Shown here: positions 1 through 11,120 of the stretch, one piece after another
Numbering within the stretch: the first letter of the stretch is position 1
How the letters are laid out: the number at the start of each line of letters is the position of its first letter
Source: Apis mellifera
Taxonomy: Eukaryota; Arthropoda; Insecta; Hymenoptera; Apidae
Assembly (NCBI RefSeq): GCF_003254395.2
Contig: NC_037649.1
Coordinates: 6,357,032 to 6,421,031, forward strand
DNA length: 64,000 nt
Direction: 5' to 3'
Notes under the pieces: model-generated
Told to the model about the DNA's origin: nothing
The model's database searches: none
The model's input: the letters and a program-made list of their open reading frames with translations, nothing else
Program-made: the position numbers and the translations under genes

Positions 1-820
1 TCTCCGCGATGTCTCCTCCGGCTCGAGGTCATCCTCCGATCGAGAGCCGGCTCGAGAGTCGGCTCGTTTGCATACTGATCTGGATCCGGACGAATACGTT
101 TCTCTGTTGTGTATTTAATTATGCAGAAATTCGATTCGTCCTTAATGATCCCCCTCGTTTTTTTATCATACATCCGTGAACGAACGATTCTCACAAGTGA
201 AATTGGCTTTCTACAAACCGAAGGAAACTTCGACTCCCCATCTCAACTCCAGTTCTACGTGAGAATTAAATTTTCGAACGTATTTCAGTTCGAATCGGTT
301 TGTACGAGTTAATCCAACTCGTGGTCGAAGATGATGAAACAAGAGGGAGATGACCACGAAATTTGTTTACATCGAGGCGAAACAAAGAGGAAGAAAGGAG
401 GAAGAAAAAAAATCGCCGCGAAATTCGGCGATAAAATCGCGGATCGGAACGTATCGCGCGTCCATCCGGATATATATATATATAAAACGAAAAACTGTCG
501 CGTGAGTGTTTGCGAAGCGTGAAGTTGGTCGTGATTTCCCGGTGACTAACGTCCCTGTCGCGTTATTGTCCACGGGGAAAAAAAGAAAAAAGAAAAAATA
601 AACCACGAAATTTCACAGTATAAAATGCTTTTGTGCGCAGCCTCGAATCGATGATTTCTGCTTTCGAACAAATGTCCCCGTGGAACATCGAATCGAGTCG
701 AATCGGCTCGTGTATATGGCGGCCCTTTGGAATCGCGAGGGAACGTTTTTTCGAACGCGTTGCTCGAGCCACGTGACGATCGTAGGAGAGGCTTACGATA
801 GAAAGGAAGAAAATCGTAGG
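1..820. other. Left-edge spacer with CGGCTCGAG repeats and a TATA run
   Basis: No gene is recognised. The first 70 bases contain CGGCTCGAG twice (19-27 and 48-56), a third partial copy at 60-66, and the palindrome GAGCCGGCTC at 44-53. This is a short degenerate tandem array. A TA run ending in TATAAAA lies at about 470-487. It could be a TATA box, but TA microsatellites are common in this window and no initiator or reading frame follows. Open frames on both strands at 330-770 are short and purine-rich and look fortuitous. Confidence 0.4.
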
Positions 821-1400
821 ATTTAAGATAGGGGAAAGGTTGTCCGTAAAACGGTTGGAAAGAGGACGGCTATCTAACGCCCACGGGCAACGAGCCCATA
901 TACACGGCTTGCCGTCATGTTTATAGCCACAGTGGAATTCCGGTTAGTTTCCCTACAGTCGAACAGATAACACAATTTCTGTGTCTTGTGCTTGCGTATC
1001 GGTGGTTATTGGTACCGCAGCGGACCGGACTGTCGCATAAATATATCGTCTTTAATGCTCGAACCCACTTTCGACTTTCGTGGTTTTCGAACCACGGTTG
1101 CGGCCACTTCTTTGTTTTAAGTTAATAAATCTCGGCGGCGGTGTTTGTTCCTCCTCCGGGCGCTTCCTCCTCGTGTGCAATAAAACTTTCGGACTATCGG
1201 TGCACACGTTGGTGCGTTAGCACCGTTCCGCGTTGCAACATTCCGGAAAGTCGTAGTATTTCGTGAAAAGGGAACTGTACACTTTGTACTTACTTGGGGA
1301 TCTATTAACGTTCGAGGTATCGGTTGCTTCGAATACACCGACGAGTTTGAGCAAGTTTGGCGAATTTGTCGATAGGTAGAATATTATGGTTCAATTTTAT
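821..1400. other. Mixed-composition spacer, nothing recognised
   Basis: This block is richer in G+C and CpG than the DNA to its right, and it lacks simple repeats until the end. A minus-strand donor-like signal (CAA then GTAAGTA) reads leftward from about 1294 inside a 73-codon open frame. No matching acceptor or recognisable protein was seen. It may be regulatory or random spacer. Confidence 0.35.
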
Positions 1401-2960
1401 TTGGAGCTGCTATAGAACTTTGCTTATATGAAGTTTGTGGAGAGAGAGAGAGTAGATTGTAACAGAAGTTGCTATTATTTTCTATTGTGCGAATAATTTT
1501 TAATTTTTTTAATTATTTGGAAAATAATTTTCAAAGTATTTAATTTGTCGGTTAATTGCTCGATAAATTTTGATGAATTGATCCAAGATTTAAATATCTT
1601 GCGAAAATAAAAAAAGTAAAATTTTTAATCGTAGATAATCATTTCTTGTTATACAGATAAAACAAGAAATTTGGTAAAAAATACACTTTACCCGAACATC
1701 AAATATCTTTCGGATAAACGCGGGACGAACGCACGAAGTGGGTACAAACTTGTCTTAAGCCTGATCTTAAACCTTTTAAAACTTTGAGCGTTCCAGGGAC
1801 AGTTTATCCAGTCCTAAAATATCACGGATACCCCATCCAAACGTGCTGTATTTGCAAGAGGCTTGAAAATTTTAAAACCTCCGTCGCAACATTCATCCTT
1901 GAACTTCGAGATTAAAAAAAAAAAGAAAGCAGACACACTTCAAAATATTCCGCAATATAAAATTCTAAAATCTCCTCACGCGTCGCAATATCCATTCTCG
2001 TTTCCAACATTTGAGATCGAAAGAGGGAAGACGTTGAAACGTTTGGCATCTGAGATTAGAAAACCGCAGGCTCAAAGATGGCTGACGTCGCATGGCATTA
2101 ACATTAAACTCGTTACGAAGGGTCGAAGGCGACCGAAACCCCGAAACAATGCCTTTGGGAAGTTGGGAGGGGAGGGGATGTCGGACTAATCGGCGACGTT
2201 GAACTGCGACTGAACGCACGGCGCAATTTCGCGAAGATTAGCGAGCAATCAGCCCCTTTCACGACGAATTCCCTTCCATTCGATTCAGCTATCAACGGAA
2301 CGGCGCGCGCACACCCACGCCACTTTCTTCGCGGAGGAACATTCAATTTAATTACCACGTGGAATGGCACGAACTCGGCCTCTTCCTCGAAAACTTTCGG
2401 CTCCACGATTCGGTCGAGGGAAAACGATTCATCCTTGCTCTTTTCCACGGTGTTCTTTAACCGTGGAATTCATTATTTCACGGCTATATATATATATGTA
2501 CACGAATGTGACGAATCGGTCGAATGAATTTTTAACGAACACGAACATTCAACGGAAATATTCCGTGATTTTCCAACGGAAATTTTATCGAGGATGAAAA
2601 TTCGCGTGGCCGAGTTTACTTTTAATTGACCGCGACGAATTTTCCATGCTATTCTATCTTTGGACGGGGACAGAGAACGATCCATTTTGGTTTGCACAGA
2701 TAATTGCACCGGGCAACTGCAAAACACGCTTTTATCATCGAGTTACGATTGGCGAAGAGTTGCCGTTGAGAGACGGTTCCTGGAAGACAAATGACGCTGT
2801 TTCAATGGTTTAATATTTCAATTAAAACGAGCATTAGAGGGAGGTTAAAGATATCTGCAACAATCCTATATTATCCTCCTATTTTCATCGTCGTCATTAA
2901 TTTTTCTACGTTTTTTTTTTTTCTTCATATTTCTCTCAAAATATTAATACACGCGCATAC
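1401..2960. other. AT-rich spacer
   Basis: Strongly AT-rich at 1440-1700 and 2800-2960, with a more mixed core at 2080-2420. It contains poly-A near 1914-1926, a TA run near 2485-2497 and a T run near 2910-2921. The open frames at 1863-2189 (+) and 2113-2448 (-) are about 110 codons, overlap antisense to one another and resemble no protein family I know. Confidence 0.4.
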
Positions 2961-4478
2961 ACTTTGCTAATAGAAGGAACAATTTCCAGATGGAGAGCTT
3001 GGATGGAACGAGATTATCCCAAGTAAATTTTATTAAATTCTCATCGTATCTTACGTAGACAGAGTTGAGGCGGCCTCTTGGGGGAAATTTTTCATGTATC
3101 GTCCCAAGTTCTCGAAAGTATTGGAGGAAAGTTTTCGCGCGATCGTCCGTACGCGCGAGATACTTTCCAAAATAGAATATGGCCGGGGCCATTAAGGAGG
3201 CAATGGTGAAGCTCCAAGTGGGATGCCGACGGATTGACTTCCATCAACTTTTAAATCTGAGTAATTCCTCCTTGCCGCAAAGTTAGCCGCCGCGAAGTAG
3301 TAAGTTGAGGAATGCGCAACTTTATAATTTGATCGCCGCGGGTTATGGGAGGCCGAGGTAATTTGCAACGAGGCACGCGTGAAACTTCCCCATATTAATT
3401 TAAATTTATACCATGGTGGGGAGGAGGAGGAAGATCTTCCGGTCTCGTCCTCCATCACGATCTCGTCAATCGTTGAACGACGTTTCGTTTCTCATCGATA
3501 TCTTTGTAAAAAGACAATAATGGATATTTCTAATTAAACAGTTACGAGGATCGTGTAATAGAAATAAGTTAAGATGTTCAGATTTTTAATTTAGCAACAT
3601 TGAATTACATGCAAGATAGGGGAATATTCATTTTAAAGGAATTGAATGTAATATCGGGGAGAATGGACGAGTGATTGGATCAATTAGAATTTCACAATAA
3701 TCGATATTCCAATCGCACGGACGAGATAGGTTTTCGCGACGCGATTAAAATGTATTTATTGTCAATCATTCAACGGAGGGGAGGGTTTCTTATTTTATTT
3801 CCTGTCGGGAAAAAGTGGTGTCTGGAAACATAAAGGATTGGCTATTATTTTTTCGCGGATAACGCCGGCCGGCTCTTCCCTAAGTGATGTACGAGCCTTC
3901 CCAAGAATTCCCACGAAAAACTTGATAAAACGGCAATTTTCGTGTCTTATTTCTCCGGCGATCGTTCAATGCTTGTGCTAAAAAATAAAACGTATGGGGA
4001 TGCCGTAGCGACCTTTATTCCTTGATGATGAATCATCGAAATTGCCAAATTGTTTTACCAACTTTTTCCCTTTCGATTCAACCCTTTGCACTCGTATTTA
4101 TATTTAAGGTTATCAATCAAGATCCTTGAAATGTAATACTAATGTAAATATAATAATAAAACGTAGAATGACGACATACAAGTGCAAAGGATTAGAGATA
4201 ACAAAAATCAAAGAAATTTTTAATATTTCTTCCGATTTATCAAACCTCAATCATCTTAATTCTTAAATAATAAATACATTATTTATTTGAAAAATATTTT
4301 TCAGAGTAACAAGCCATTCCTCGAACTATAATATCTTGAATTTGATGAAAATAAATATTAAAGCGAATGTTGCAACGAATAAAGCCATTCGTATTAAATA
4401 ATCCTTTGGAATTTCTTGAGGGAAATGAAGAAAGAAAGATGATGTAAAAAGAGAGAGAAGTCGCATTCATAATCTAAG
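2961..4478. other. Spacer, nothing recognised
   Basis: The DNA at 3050-3460 is of mixed composition and has a short GAGGAGGAGG purine patch near 3420. From 3480 to 4470 it is AT-rich. No open frame above 90 codons, no repeat unit and no RNA gene signature was seen. Confidence 0.4.
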
Positions 4479-4757
4479 ATGCTAATGCAAATGGCGCCTT
4501 TGCGCCACCGATACCTCTTTCAACGCTACATTTCTTTGCTGTCCACATCGGTCAGACTTAATGGATCGTCTGTAACACGCATGTCGATTCGGACTCCAAT
4601 TTTACTCGTTACAGCGTCTATATGGCCTCGGGTTGCTTCGCTTTTCAAAGCGGATCTTCAAAGAACTGACGAGCTCTCCTCCAAAGATAACATCAATGGC
4701 GAACCAGAAGGGATGTTTCTACGAACGCTTTTCACCGAATGGCGGACACGTTATTAA
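4479..4757 (+). other. Isolated 92-codon open frame, coding status doubtful
   Basis: An open frame of balanced composition stands between AT-rich blocks. It starts in a run of two close ATGs (4479 and 4488) and ends at TAA. The predicted peptide is basic and mixed. It shows no signal peptide, membrane segment, cysteine pattern or domain I recognise. The octamer ATGCAAAT spans 4485-4492, so the block could equally be a regulatory island. No good donor or acceptor flanks it. I treat it as an unproven open frame. Confidence 0.15.
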
Positions 4758-6290
4758 CGAGACGTTCGCGGAGTGACGAATGGGCCCAGCTAATAAAAAA
4801 TTTTTGCCCGGCGATATTTCGCGACCGAGAATATTTCTCTTTTTTTTTTCTTTCAGAAAGAGTTGATCAAAACGAGATATTATTATTTCTCGATTGCTCG
4901 TTTTTCTGATTGAACATGGAAGCGTTTCGTGTCGATGATTTTATTATTAAAACTCGCAATTGGAAATTCCTCGATATTACGTGTTAGGCGAGGATGAAAA
5001 TTTCTTCGTTTCCCTCCTTTCACGCTTTACTCTCTTCGGGCGATCGCTATCAAAATGGAAATAACCGTTTCCGCATTTCGGTGTTATCGTATCCTCCCTT
5101 TTTCGTATTCAGGAAAAGCAGCCATACAGGTAAACGGTCCATTTAATTCAATGATGAAAGTTTTTGAATAGATGGAATACTTTTTTTTATATTCTCTTCG
5201 GATTTCTCTCACGTTCCTCGATAAATGTTACTTCACTTGCGTATTCCTAATTTTTCACAATGGAATGGAATATTTTTTACATCGCAAGATAATTTATACA
5301 ACGCTAGTTTAAATAAGTTTCGTCTCGGAGAATAAGCTAAATTTAAATTTCCCATTTTCAAAAATCAATTGATCATCTACTCTAATTACAAGAAACCGAA
5401 TGCATAATTCAACAAGCGTCTAACCTTACTTAATGACTCATAGTTTCAGCCGATTAAGATTCGTGCTATGACTCACCTAGACTAGTCATAACCCATGACA
5501 GACACTCTCTTTTCCATCTCTCTTTTCCACTACCAAACCTTTCCTCGTTAACTCACAATTCTATCATATTCCACGGAATACAATAACGTAATTGTAACAT
5601 TATCAATAGATAAACCGAAACATCATATCGCCACGCATTTATTCCATCGTCACGCGATGCAAAGTATGCGTTTCGGCCATGAGGAATAAGAGTTGAAAGA
5701 AGAATGAGAGAGAGAGGTGTGGCAGGTATTTCGATTGGTGGTGACACTTTTATAACCCGCCCCATAAAAAACCCCGATAATCAAAAGCTCGTTAAGATGA
5801 TTTACAATTTGCCACTGCATTTAACTCGCTCTATGCGAATTTTTTCTTTCCCTTCCTCTTCTTCTCCCTACCAAAAGAAATTGTAAAACTTGGCGTTATA
5901 TATCCATGTATCGATGGATCGAAGTTATGGATCACGCCCCCATCACGATGATCGACGAGTTGAGAAAAAATTGCTGCATTCTTATGCATTTGACATTCGT
6001 GTATTCGTACATAACTTCATTACTTGTGGATAAGGATAAGGTATTCGAAAGCGTTGTCGTTGGAAAGTGAAAGCGGTTGTCGAAACGGCCGATCTCGGAT
6101 CGGATATCGATCGCACATAGGTGCGATGCAGTGGCATTTCGATTATTTATGAGAGTTTCGATACGAGTTATTTTTGAAAGGGGTTAAATTATCGGTTTTT
6201 GGTAAATTGATGAGAAACAGTAATAAGCGAAAAGTTGATGGCAGTTATTGTTCGATATTTGATCAAATTATAATGGAATGTAGAATGTTA
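4758..6290. other. AT-rich spacer with short motif pairs
   Basis: The region holds several T runs (near 4840 and 5185), ordinary AT-rich DNA and a pair of AP-1-type sites listed separately. The short open frames at 5553-5886 overlap on opposite strands and look fortuitous. Confidence 0.4.
5434..5475. promoter_or_regulatory. Two TGACTCA (AP-1-type) sites
   Basis: The perfect heptamer TGACTCA occurs at 5434-5440 and again at 5469-5475, a start-to-start spacing of 35 bp. In animals this motif binds Fos/Jun-type bZIP dimers. Two perfect copies so close together are more than expected from isolated chance. There is no neighbouring promoter to attach them to, so function is inferred only. Confidence 0.3.
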
Positions 6291-6560
6291 TAACAATAAT
6301 AATAATAATAATGCATTGTAACATATGGACTATTGTAATAATTAATGTATATATAACATGTGGAATATAGAGGTATAATATAGAATGTAGATTATGTAAC
6401 GCGTATATAGATGTTACAATGTATGTATCGCGATAATAACGCTGGCTATTGTAATAATTAATAGGTATAAACTTTTCAATATACGCGGGATCAAGAATAA
6501 TAAAACGCAAAGAACAATTATAATAACACTTTGTACACAATAATAATAATATAATAATAC
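6291..6560. repeat. AAT microsatellite and AT-rich direct repeat
   Basis: An (AAT)n run covers about 6294-6312. The 16-mer TATTGTAATAATTAAT then occurs at 6331-6346 and again at 6447-6462, 116 bp apart, with similar ATATA-rich sequence between. This looks like a decayed tandem duplication of low-complexity DNA. Confidence 0.5.
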
Positions 6561-8040
6561 AATTATATGAAATTAGAAATTAATATCAAACGGTTTTCAT
6601 AATTATTCCAGTGTATTCTCAGTGTGTCAAACGGAACGAAAGGAGAATGAAATATTTTTCGAAAACTGAAATGCGCAACTTGCGGTTTGTCCGCAGCCAG
6701 ACGGGTTAAAGATCGGGATAGAGAGAAATAAAAAAAACATGGCCGAAAGCAGTTTTCAACGCAGCCACCATTCGTCGAAAAAACTATCCATGGCCTACTT
6801 GTGCCAGCTTTCACAAATATTCCGAGTGTTTCCGTTCGAGGAGGGAGGAGGGCCTCAACACCAGAAGAACATAAGCAAATTTACAGTGGGAATCGAAATG
6901 TTCATTATGTTCCAGCGATTTGGGTCAACCTAGGAAAATAACAGGCGGTCGAGCTAGCTCGCGTTTCCGAGACGCAAGGTAAACATTGGCCTGATCGAAA
7001 TGGAATTCGGAAAACCGCGAATCGTTACTCGCCGCGTGACGCGTATCTTTCTCTCGTTTTTTCGTTTTATCTCTCCCTCCCTCTCTCTCTCTCTTTTTTG
7101 GGAATCAAAACGTTTTAAGGTTATACACCGTATAGCACGAGGCTACGATTATTCCTACGAATAAATCGAGGGATTCGAATTAGCGAGGAGTTGGAGTGGA
7201 TTTACTAATGGCTCTTTAGAAGCTCCAGATACGAAGCTCCAATTATTTTCGTTCCGATCGAAATTAATAAATCCGGCCTGTTTATACAAATATCTCGAGC
7301 GATATGCTCGACTCGTTAATAAAAGTGGCCGTAATTACTCCAACTTCCTTCCATCCAAGGAAGGAAATTAATGAATGCGAAATCCGCGAGTTGTGTTCCG
7401 GATGGGGGAATAAAGTGATCGGGCTTGCGTGAAAAGAAAGAAACGGATGATAACGGCACGTCGAGGAGGGGAAACCGCGCGAGAAAAATTCCCACCTATA
7501 TTTCTTACCCCGATTTCGCGATAAATACGTGACACGCGAGGCTGGGACGTGATCGCCACAGACTTGTACGAGATCGGTAAACACGTCATTTTGGAGAAAG
7601 GGTGGTCGAGTGTGGCGAGCTACTTGTCGAACAACTTCCCTATCGCTTTATCGGGATTTTCTTCGGCTCGATGAGGATGCGGTGAAACTTCGACGAATTT
7701 TTTCTTTTTTTTCTTTTTTTTTTGTTTCATTCGAAACTTCTTTTATTCCTATTCTTCTTGATAGGAGGAGAGGGGGAAGAAAGTTGCAAGTCTTGACTTC
7801 GAGTAATCGAGTGTCACCGGTTCTCTCGTTCGTTGACTATCATCAGGAAGGTTTTCAAGGGAAAAATATAAGCCGTGAAACAAAGCGTGAACATCCCCGT
7901 TGGAACGTCGATAATCGTATTTTTACGACGATGCATTTTGAGGATCGGTTATACGTAAATATTTATGACGTCACTTGTGTCATCGACGCTATCTGCATCG
8001 ATACCGATAGCATCATTAATGGAATCGATCCGAATATACA
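6561..8040. other. Spacer with a CT tract and a 155-codon open frame
   Basis: A mixed-composition block at 6640-6960 is followed by a CT tract at about 7071-7097. The + strand frame at 7610-8077 is 155 codons long. Part of it is a T-tract translated as phenylalanine (near 7695-7725), and its end runs into a duplicated non-coding segment at 8041. I therefore do not call it a gene. The remaining stretch shows no RNA gene or mobile-element signature. Confidence 0.35.
7966..7973. promoter_or_regulatory. Full cAMP-response-element palindrome
   Basis: A perfect TGACGTCA stands alone at this position. The motif is the full CRE bound by CREB/ATF bZIP proteins. A single 8-mer can occur by chance in a window this long, so this is only a candidate site. 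Confidence 0.2.
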
Positions 8041-8273
8041 ATATCAGGATATCAGGATACCCATCTCTGTTGTATAATTATTATTTTCGCAAAATTACCA
8101 GTCGATGGAAAAGTGTCCCCGTAAACGAGGATCTGGGACGAGTTTTATATTTCGTCGTAAAAGTAAAAAAAAATAAAAAAAAAAAGGATAAATAAATCGT
8201 TGACCTAATATCAGGATATCAGGGGATATTTATCTCTGTATTTTTGTTATAATTGTTTTTCGCGAAATTACAA
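8041..8273 (+). repeat. Diverged direct duplication, about 60 bp per copy
   Basis: The segment 8041-8100 (ATATCAGGATATCAGG, then ATCTCTGT, TATAATTATT and TTTTCGCAAAATTAC) recurs with substitutions at about 8208-8273 (ATATCAGGATATCAGG, ATCTCTGT, TATAATTGTT, TTTTCGCGAAATTAC). Order and spacing are kept. The 107 bp between the copies include an A-rich tract at 8165-8190. This is an old local duplication, not a gene. Confidence 0.65.
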
Positions 8274-8510
8274 AACATGAATTTTGCATGATATTTTGTT
8301 TAAAAATTTCCATATATTCTCAATATTTTTCATACCCCCTACAAATTTTTTAACACCTTCTGAACCAATGAACCGATGATACACCATTTTGTTCTCTATT
8401 CGCCTATTAAAAAATACAAAAAGTGATGTTCCCAAAGCCTGCCCGATTCCACGCCATGCTCGTTCGCAAATATTTTATACATACATATATATATATCGAT
8501 GTGCATGGCC

Positions 8511-8694
8511 GATAAAAAATGGGTTTGCTTAAATTCCACGTCAACCGAGGAGGAGCAGCTCTCTCTCTCTCCCCTTCTGGCCTGCGTGCACCCTTCTTTA
8601 AGCGATTTAGACCGGTCGGAGGGGCGATAAATAATGTAGCAATTGCCGTGGAGGCCGTACCTCGCGCGGAAAAGTAATGAGAAGTTTGCACCTT
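8511..8694 (+). repeat. Copy A of a two-copy collinear non-coding module
   Basis: Three blocks in order match a second copy at 10126-10311. Block a (8511-8546) contains AAAAAATGGG, TTGCTTAAATTC and CGTCAACC. Block b (8624-8636) contains ATAAATAATG. Block c (8671-8694) starts AAAGTAATGAGAA and ends TTTGCACCTT. By my alignment, block a matches at 32 of 36 positions and block c at 23 of 24. Total span is 184 bp here and 186 bp in copy B, although the spacers differ and include a CT tract here. Spacer length changes are not multiples of three, which argues against coding. Likely a duplicated regulatory module or an old dispersed repeat. Confidence 0.7.
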
Positions 8695-8773
8695 ACCAGG
8701 CCTGGCCAGTGAAATAGCGGAGAGCGCGTGTAAAACGTCATACCCCCTGGATGATTTAAAATGCATGTCCCTT

Positions 8774-9282
8774 CGGGAACCATGCTCGCATGGTTATCGC
8801 AGCCATCTGTAAATCAACGTGTTGTTCGCGTGAATCGCGCTTGTGACAATTGATTCTCGAGAAATCGCGTATCGCCATCCCTTTAAACTCGATTACTTTC
8901 CGTTGCAAGAAAATATATATACAAAAAACTTTCCACCACGTGGAGAAAAATTATAAATTCCGTATATGGAGTATATTCCATTTCGAGGAATAGATTCTCG
9001 AAGTTTTTCAAGCTTGGTGACCACGATACATTACGTTGTTCGGGCATGGAAAAATGAAAGCCCATCCATTATCAAATGCGTCGTTTTACACCGGGTAGGG
9101 CAGTAACAATAGGGGAAGGAACGAATTTGCTTTATGTTGTGAAAGAGTCGTCAGGGAGCCTGCGTTTGGTGAGGCAGGGGAAAGGAAATCTCCTCTCATA
9201 CGCGTGGTTGACAAAAAAAAAGGAAAAGATTATCGCCGATAAATCTTACCTCGTACCCGTTCGCCCGTAAAGAAACATTTTT
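8774..9282. other. Spacer between duplicated blocks
   Basis: Mixed DNA without a recognised gene. A short hairpin-like ACCATGCTCGCATGGT motif lies near 8780-8795. The open frames at 8883-9065 (-) and 9076-9270 (+) are about 60 codons and not recognisable. Confidence 0.35.
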
Positions 9283-9925
9283 CCGTGTCTTCGGACAGGA
9301 GGGAGAAGAAGAGTTTCTATCTTCTATCAGAAATAACAGGTTACCACGCGATGCATCCACAAAGTTTCAGGATACTTGGTTTGTAAAAAAGATTTTCATC
9401 CACTCTATATTTCCTATATATAAATACATAGATGAAACTTTGGAAGAGAATTATTTTAAACAAATTATTGTTGTTTCAAGTATTGAGCGTCCACGACATA
9501 CCATCACACCCTTATCGAATCGTGTCTTTGGACAAGAGGGAGAAGAAGAGTTTCTATCGAAATAACAGCTTACCACGCGATGCATCCACAAAGTTTTAGG
9601 ATACTTGGTTTGTAAAAAAGATTTTCCTCCACTCTATATTTCCTATATATACAGATGAAACTTTGGAAGAGAATTATCTTAAACAAATTATTGTTGTTTC
9701 AAGTATTAAGCGTCCACGACATACCACCACACCCTTATTGAATCGTGTCTTCGGACAAGAGAGAGAAGAAGAGTTTCTATCTTCTATCGAAATAACAGGT
9801 TACCACGCATCCACAAAGTTTTAGGATACTTGGTTTGTAAAAAAGATTTTCATCCACTCTATATTTTAAATAAATTATTGTCGTTTCAAGTATTGAGCAA
9901 CCACGATATCACAACATCCTTATCC
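9283..9925 (+). repeat. Three-copy tandem repeat, unit about 180-240 bp
   Basis: Each unit opens with CGTGTCTT, GGACA and GAGAAGAAGAGTTTCTATC. It continues through TTACCACGC, ATCCACAAAGTTT and GGATACTTGGTTTG, and ends TTTCAAGTATT, CCACGA and a poly-pyrimidine/TTAT tail. Unit 1 is 9283-9520 (238 bp), unit 2 is 9521-9743 (223 bp) and unit 3 is 9744-9925 (about 182 bp, with an internal deletion of the TTTCCTATATATA/GATGAAACTTTGG part). The units are very similar, so the expansion is recent compared with the flanking module copies. No open frame spans a unit. Confidence 0.9.
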
Positions 9926-10125
9926 TTCACGATTCTTCTCTTCGCGGAAAATTGATCGAGATGTATGATTTTCGTGCTTATCCAGAGCGTCATGATCGCG
10001 CGTAGATCGGCGAGAAGAGAGAGAAAAGAAGGAGAGAGGGAAAGGGCTGTTCGTTTCGACGAGAGGTGGTCTAGTCACCGAGTCTGCGCTCACTAGACCA
10101 AGAGAATCCTCTCTATGCGAGCCGG
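9926..10125. other. Spacer with GA-rich patch
   Basis: A purine-rich patch with GAGAGA runs lies at 10010-10045. No gene or other feature was seen. Confidence 0.35.
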
Positions 10126-10311
10126 GGTAAAAAATGGGATTGCTTAAATTCACCGTCAACCCCAAGAGTCGGGCCCCCACGTTCGCAAGAAGTTTGGCGA
10201 ACCATTGCGGCAATAAATAATGGCAAGTCCGCCCCTTTCGTCCCATGGACGAGGGAGAGAGAGGGAGAGAAAGAGCAAGGGGCCAAGAAAGTAATGAGAA
10301 CTTTGCACCTT
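10126..10311 (+). repeat. Copy B of the two-copy collinear non-coding module
   Basis: This copy carries the same three blocks as 8511-8694: block a at 10126-10161, block b at 10210-10222 and block c at 10288-10311, in the same order and orientation. The spacers differ; a GGGAGAGA purine tract sits between b and c here. Blocks are far more alike than the spacers, which is the pattern expected if the blocks are under constraint. The ATAAATAATG core resembles Caudal/posterior-Hox sites and CACCT resembles zinc-finger repressor sites; both readings are inference. Confidence 0.7.
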
Positions 10312-10860
10312 CATCCCCTGCTGGGTATATAATGTCGATTCATGCACACGTATCGCCGATTTAACGTACACTTGGGGGGAAACCCATGCGTTCGTTATTA
10401 TTTACTGCGTGTACATAAATTTAATATAGAAGGGAGGCTGGGGCTGGTAACCCAACTCTCTCTCTCTCTGCATCTCGTGGCTCGCCACTTTAATGGTATC
10501 CTCGGCGCGCGAGCCGCGAACGTCTCTATTAAAAAGTGTTTTATCTTGATTTATTCCCGCCTAGAGAAATTGCGAGAGATTACGGTGGAGAGGAGTTGAA
10601 CCGAACGCGAAAGGAGAAGGAATGGAGGAGAGGATGGAGGACGGGACGTAACGTGTAACGAATAATTTTATTATGCCGCTGATAAAAGCGGGCCGCTTTT
10701 TGAAGAATCGGGTTATCAAGAGAAATAACACGTCTTCCCTCTCTAAGATATTAAATTTCTAATGGAATTCGTTTTTCTTTTTTTAACCGGTTGTATACAT
10801 CAAATTACGCCTCTTGTGTTGTCTATATCAGCAGAAACATTCATGTTGAAACATTGAAAT
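10312..10860. other. Spacer, nothing recognised
   Basis: Mixed DNA with a CT tract near 10457-10471 and G-rich patches. An 85-codon frame at 10342-10599 shows no recognisable protein features. Confidence 0.35.
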
Positions 10861-11120
10861 TTTAAAATAGAAAGAAATTGGAAATCTTGCGAATACCAAA
10901 ACGCAATGTTTCTAAGTATTTCTTAGTTATTCTTCCAGCAATTATAATCAATGAGAAACAGAAGTTAAAAGAGTGTCACGAAGAGAGATTTCGACGTTTT
11001 AAAATAGGAAGAAATTGGAAATCTTGCGAATATCAAAACGTAATGTTTCTAAGTATTTCTTAGTTATTCTTCTAGCAATTATGAGAAACAGAAGTTAAAA
11101 GAGTGTCACGAAGAGAGATT
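10861..11120 (+). repeat. Tandem duplication, period 137 bp
   Basis: The segment 10861-10990 (TTTAAAATAG, GAAATTGGAAATCTTGCGAA, TTTCTAAGTATTTCTTAG, GAGAAACAGAAGTTAAAAGA, GTCACGAAGAGAGATT) is repeated at 10998-11120 with few substitutions and a small deletion (ATAATCA is missing in copy 2). The copies are head to tail. High identity suggests a recent event. Confidence 0.9.

Noticed and set aside
1117..1338. Minus-strand 73-codon frame with an internal CAA-GTAAGTA donor-like site.
   Set aside because: Donor words are common here, no acceptor pairs with it and the peptide is not recognisable.
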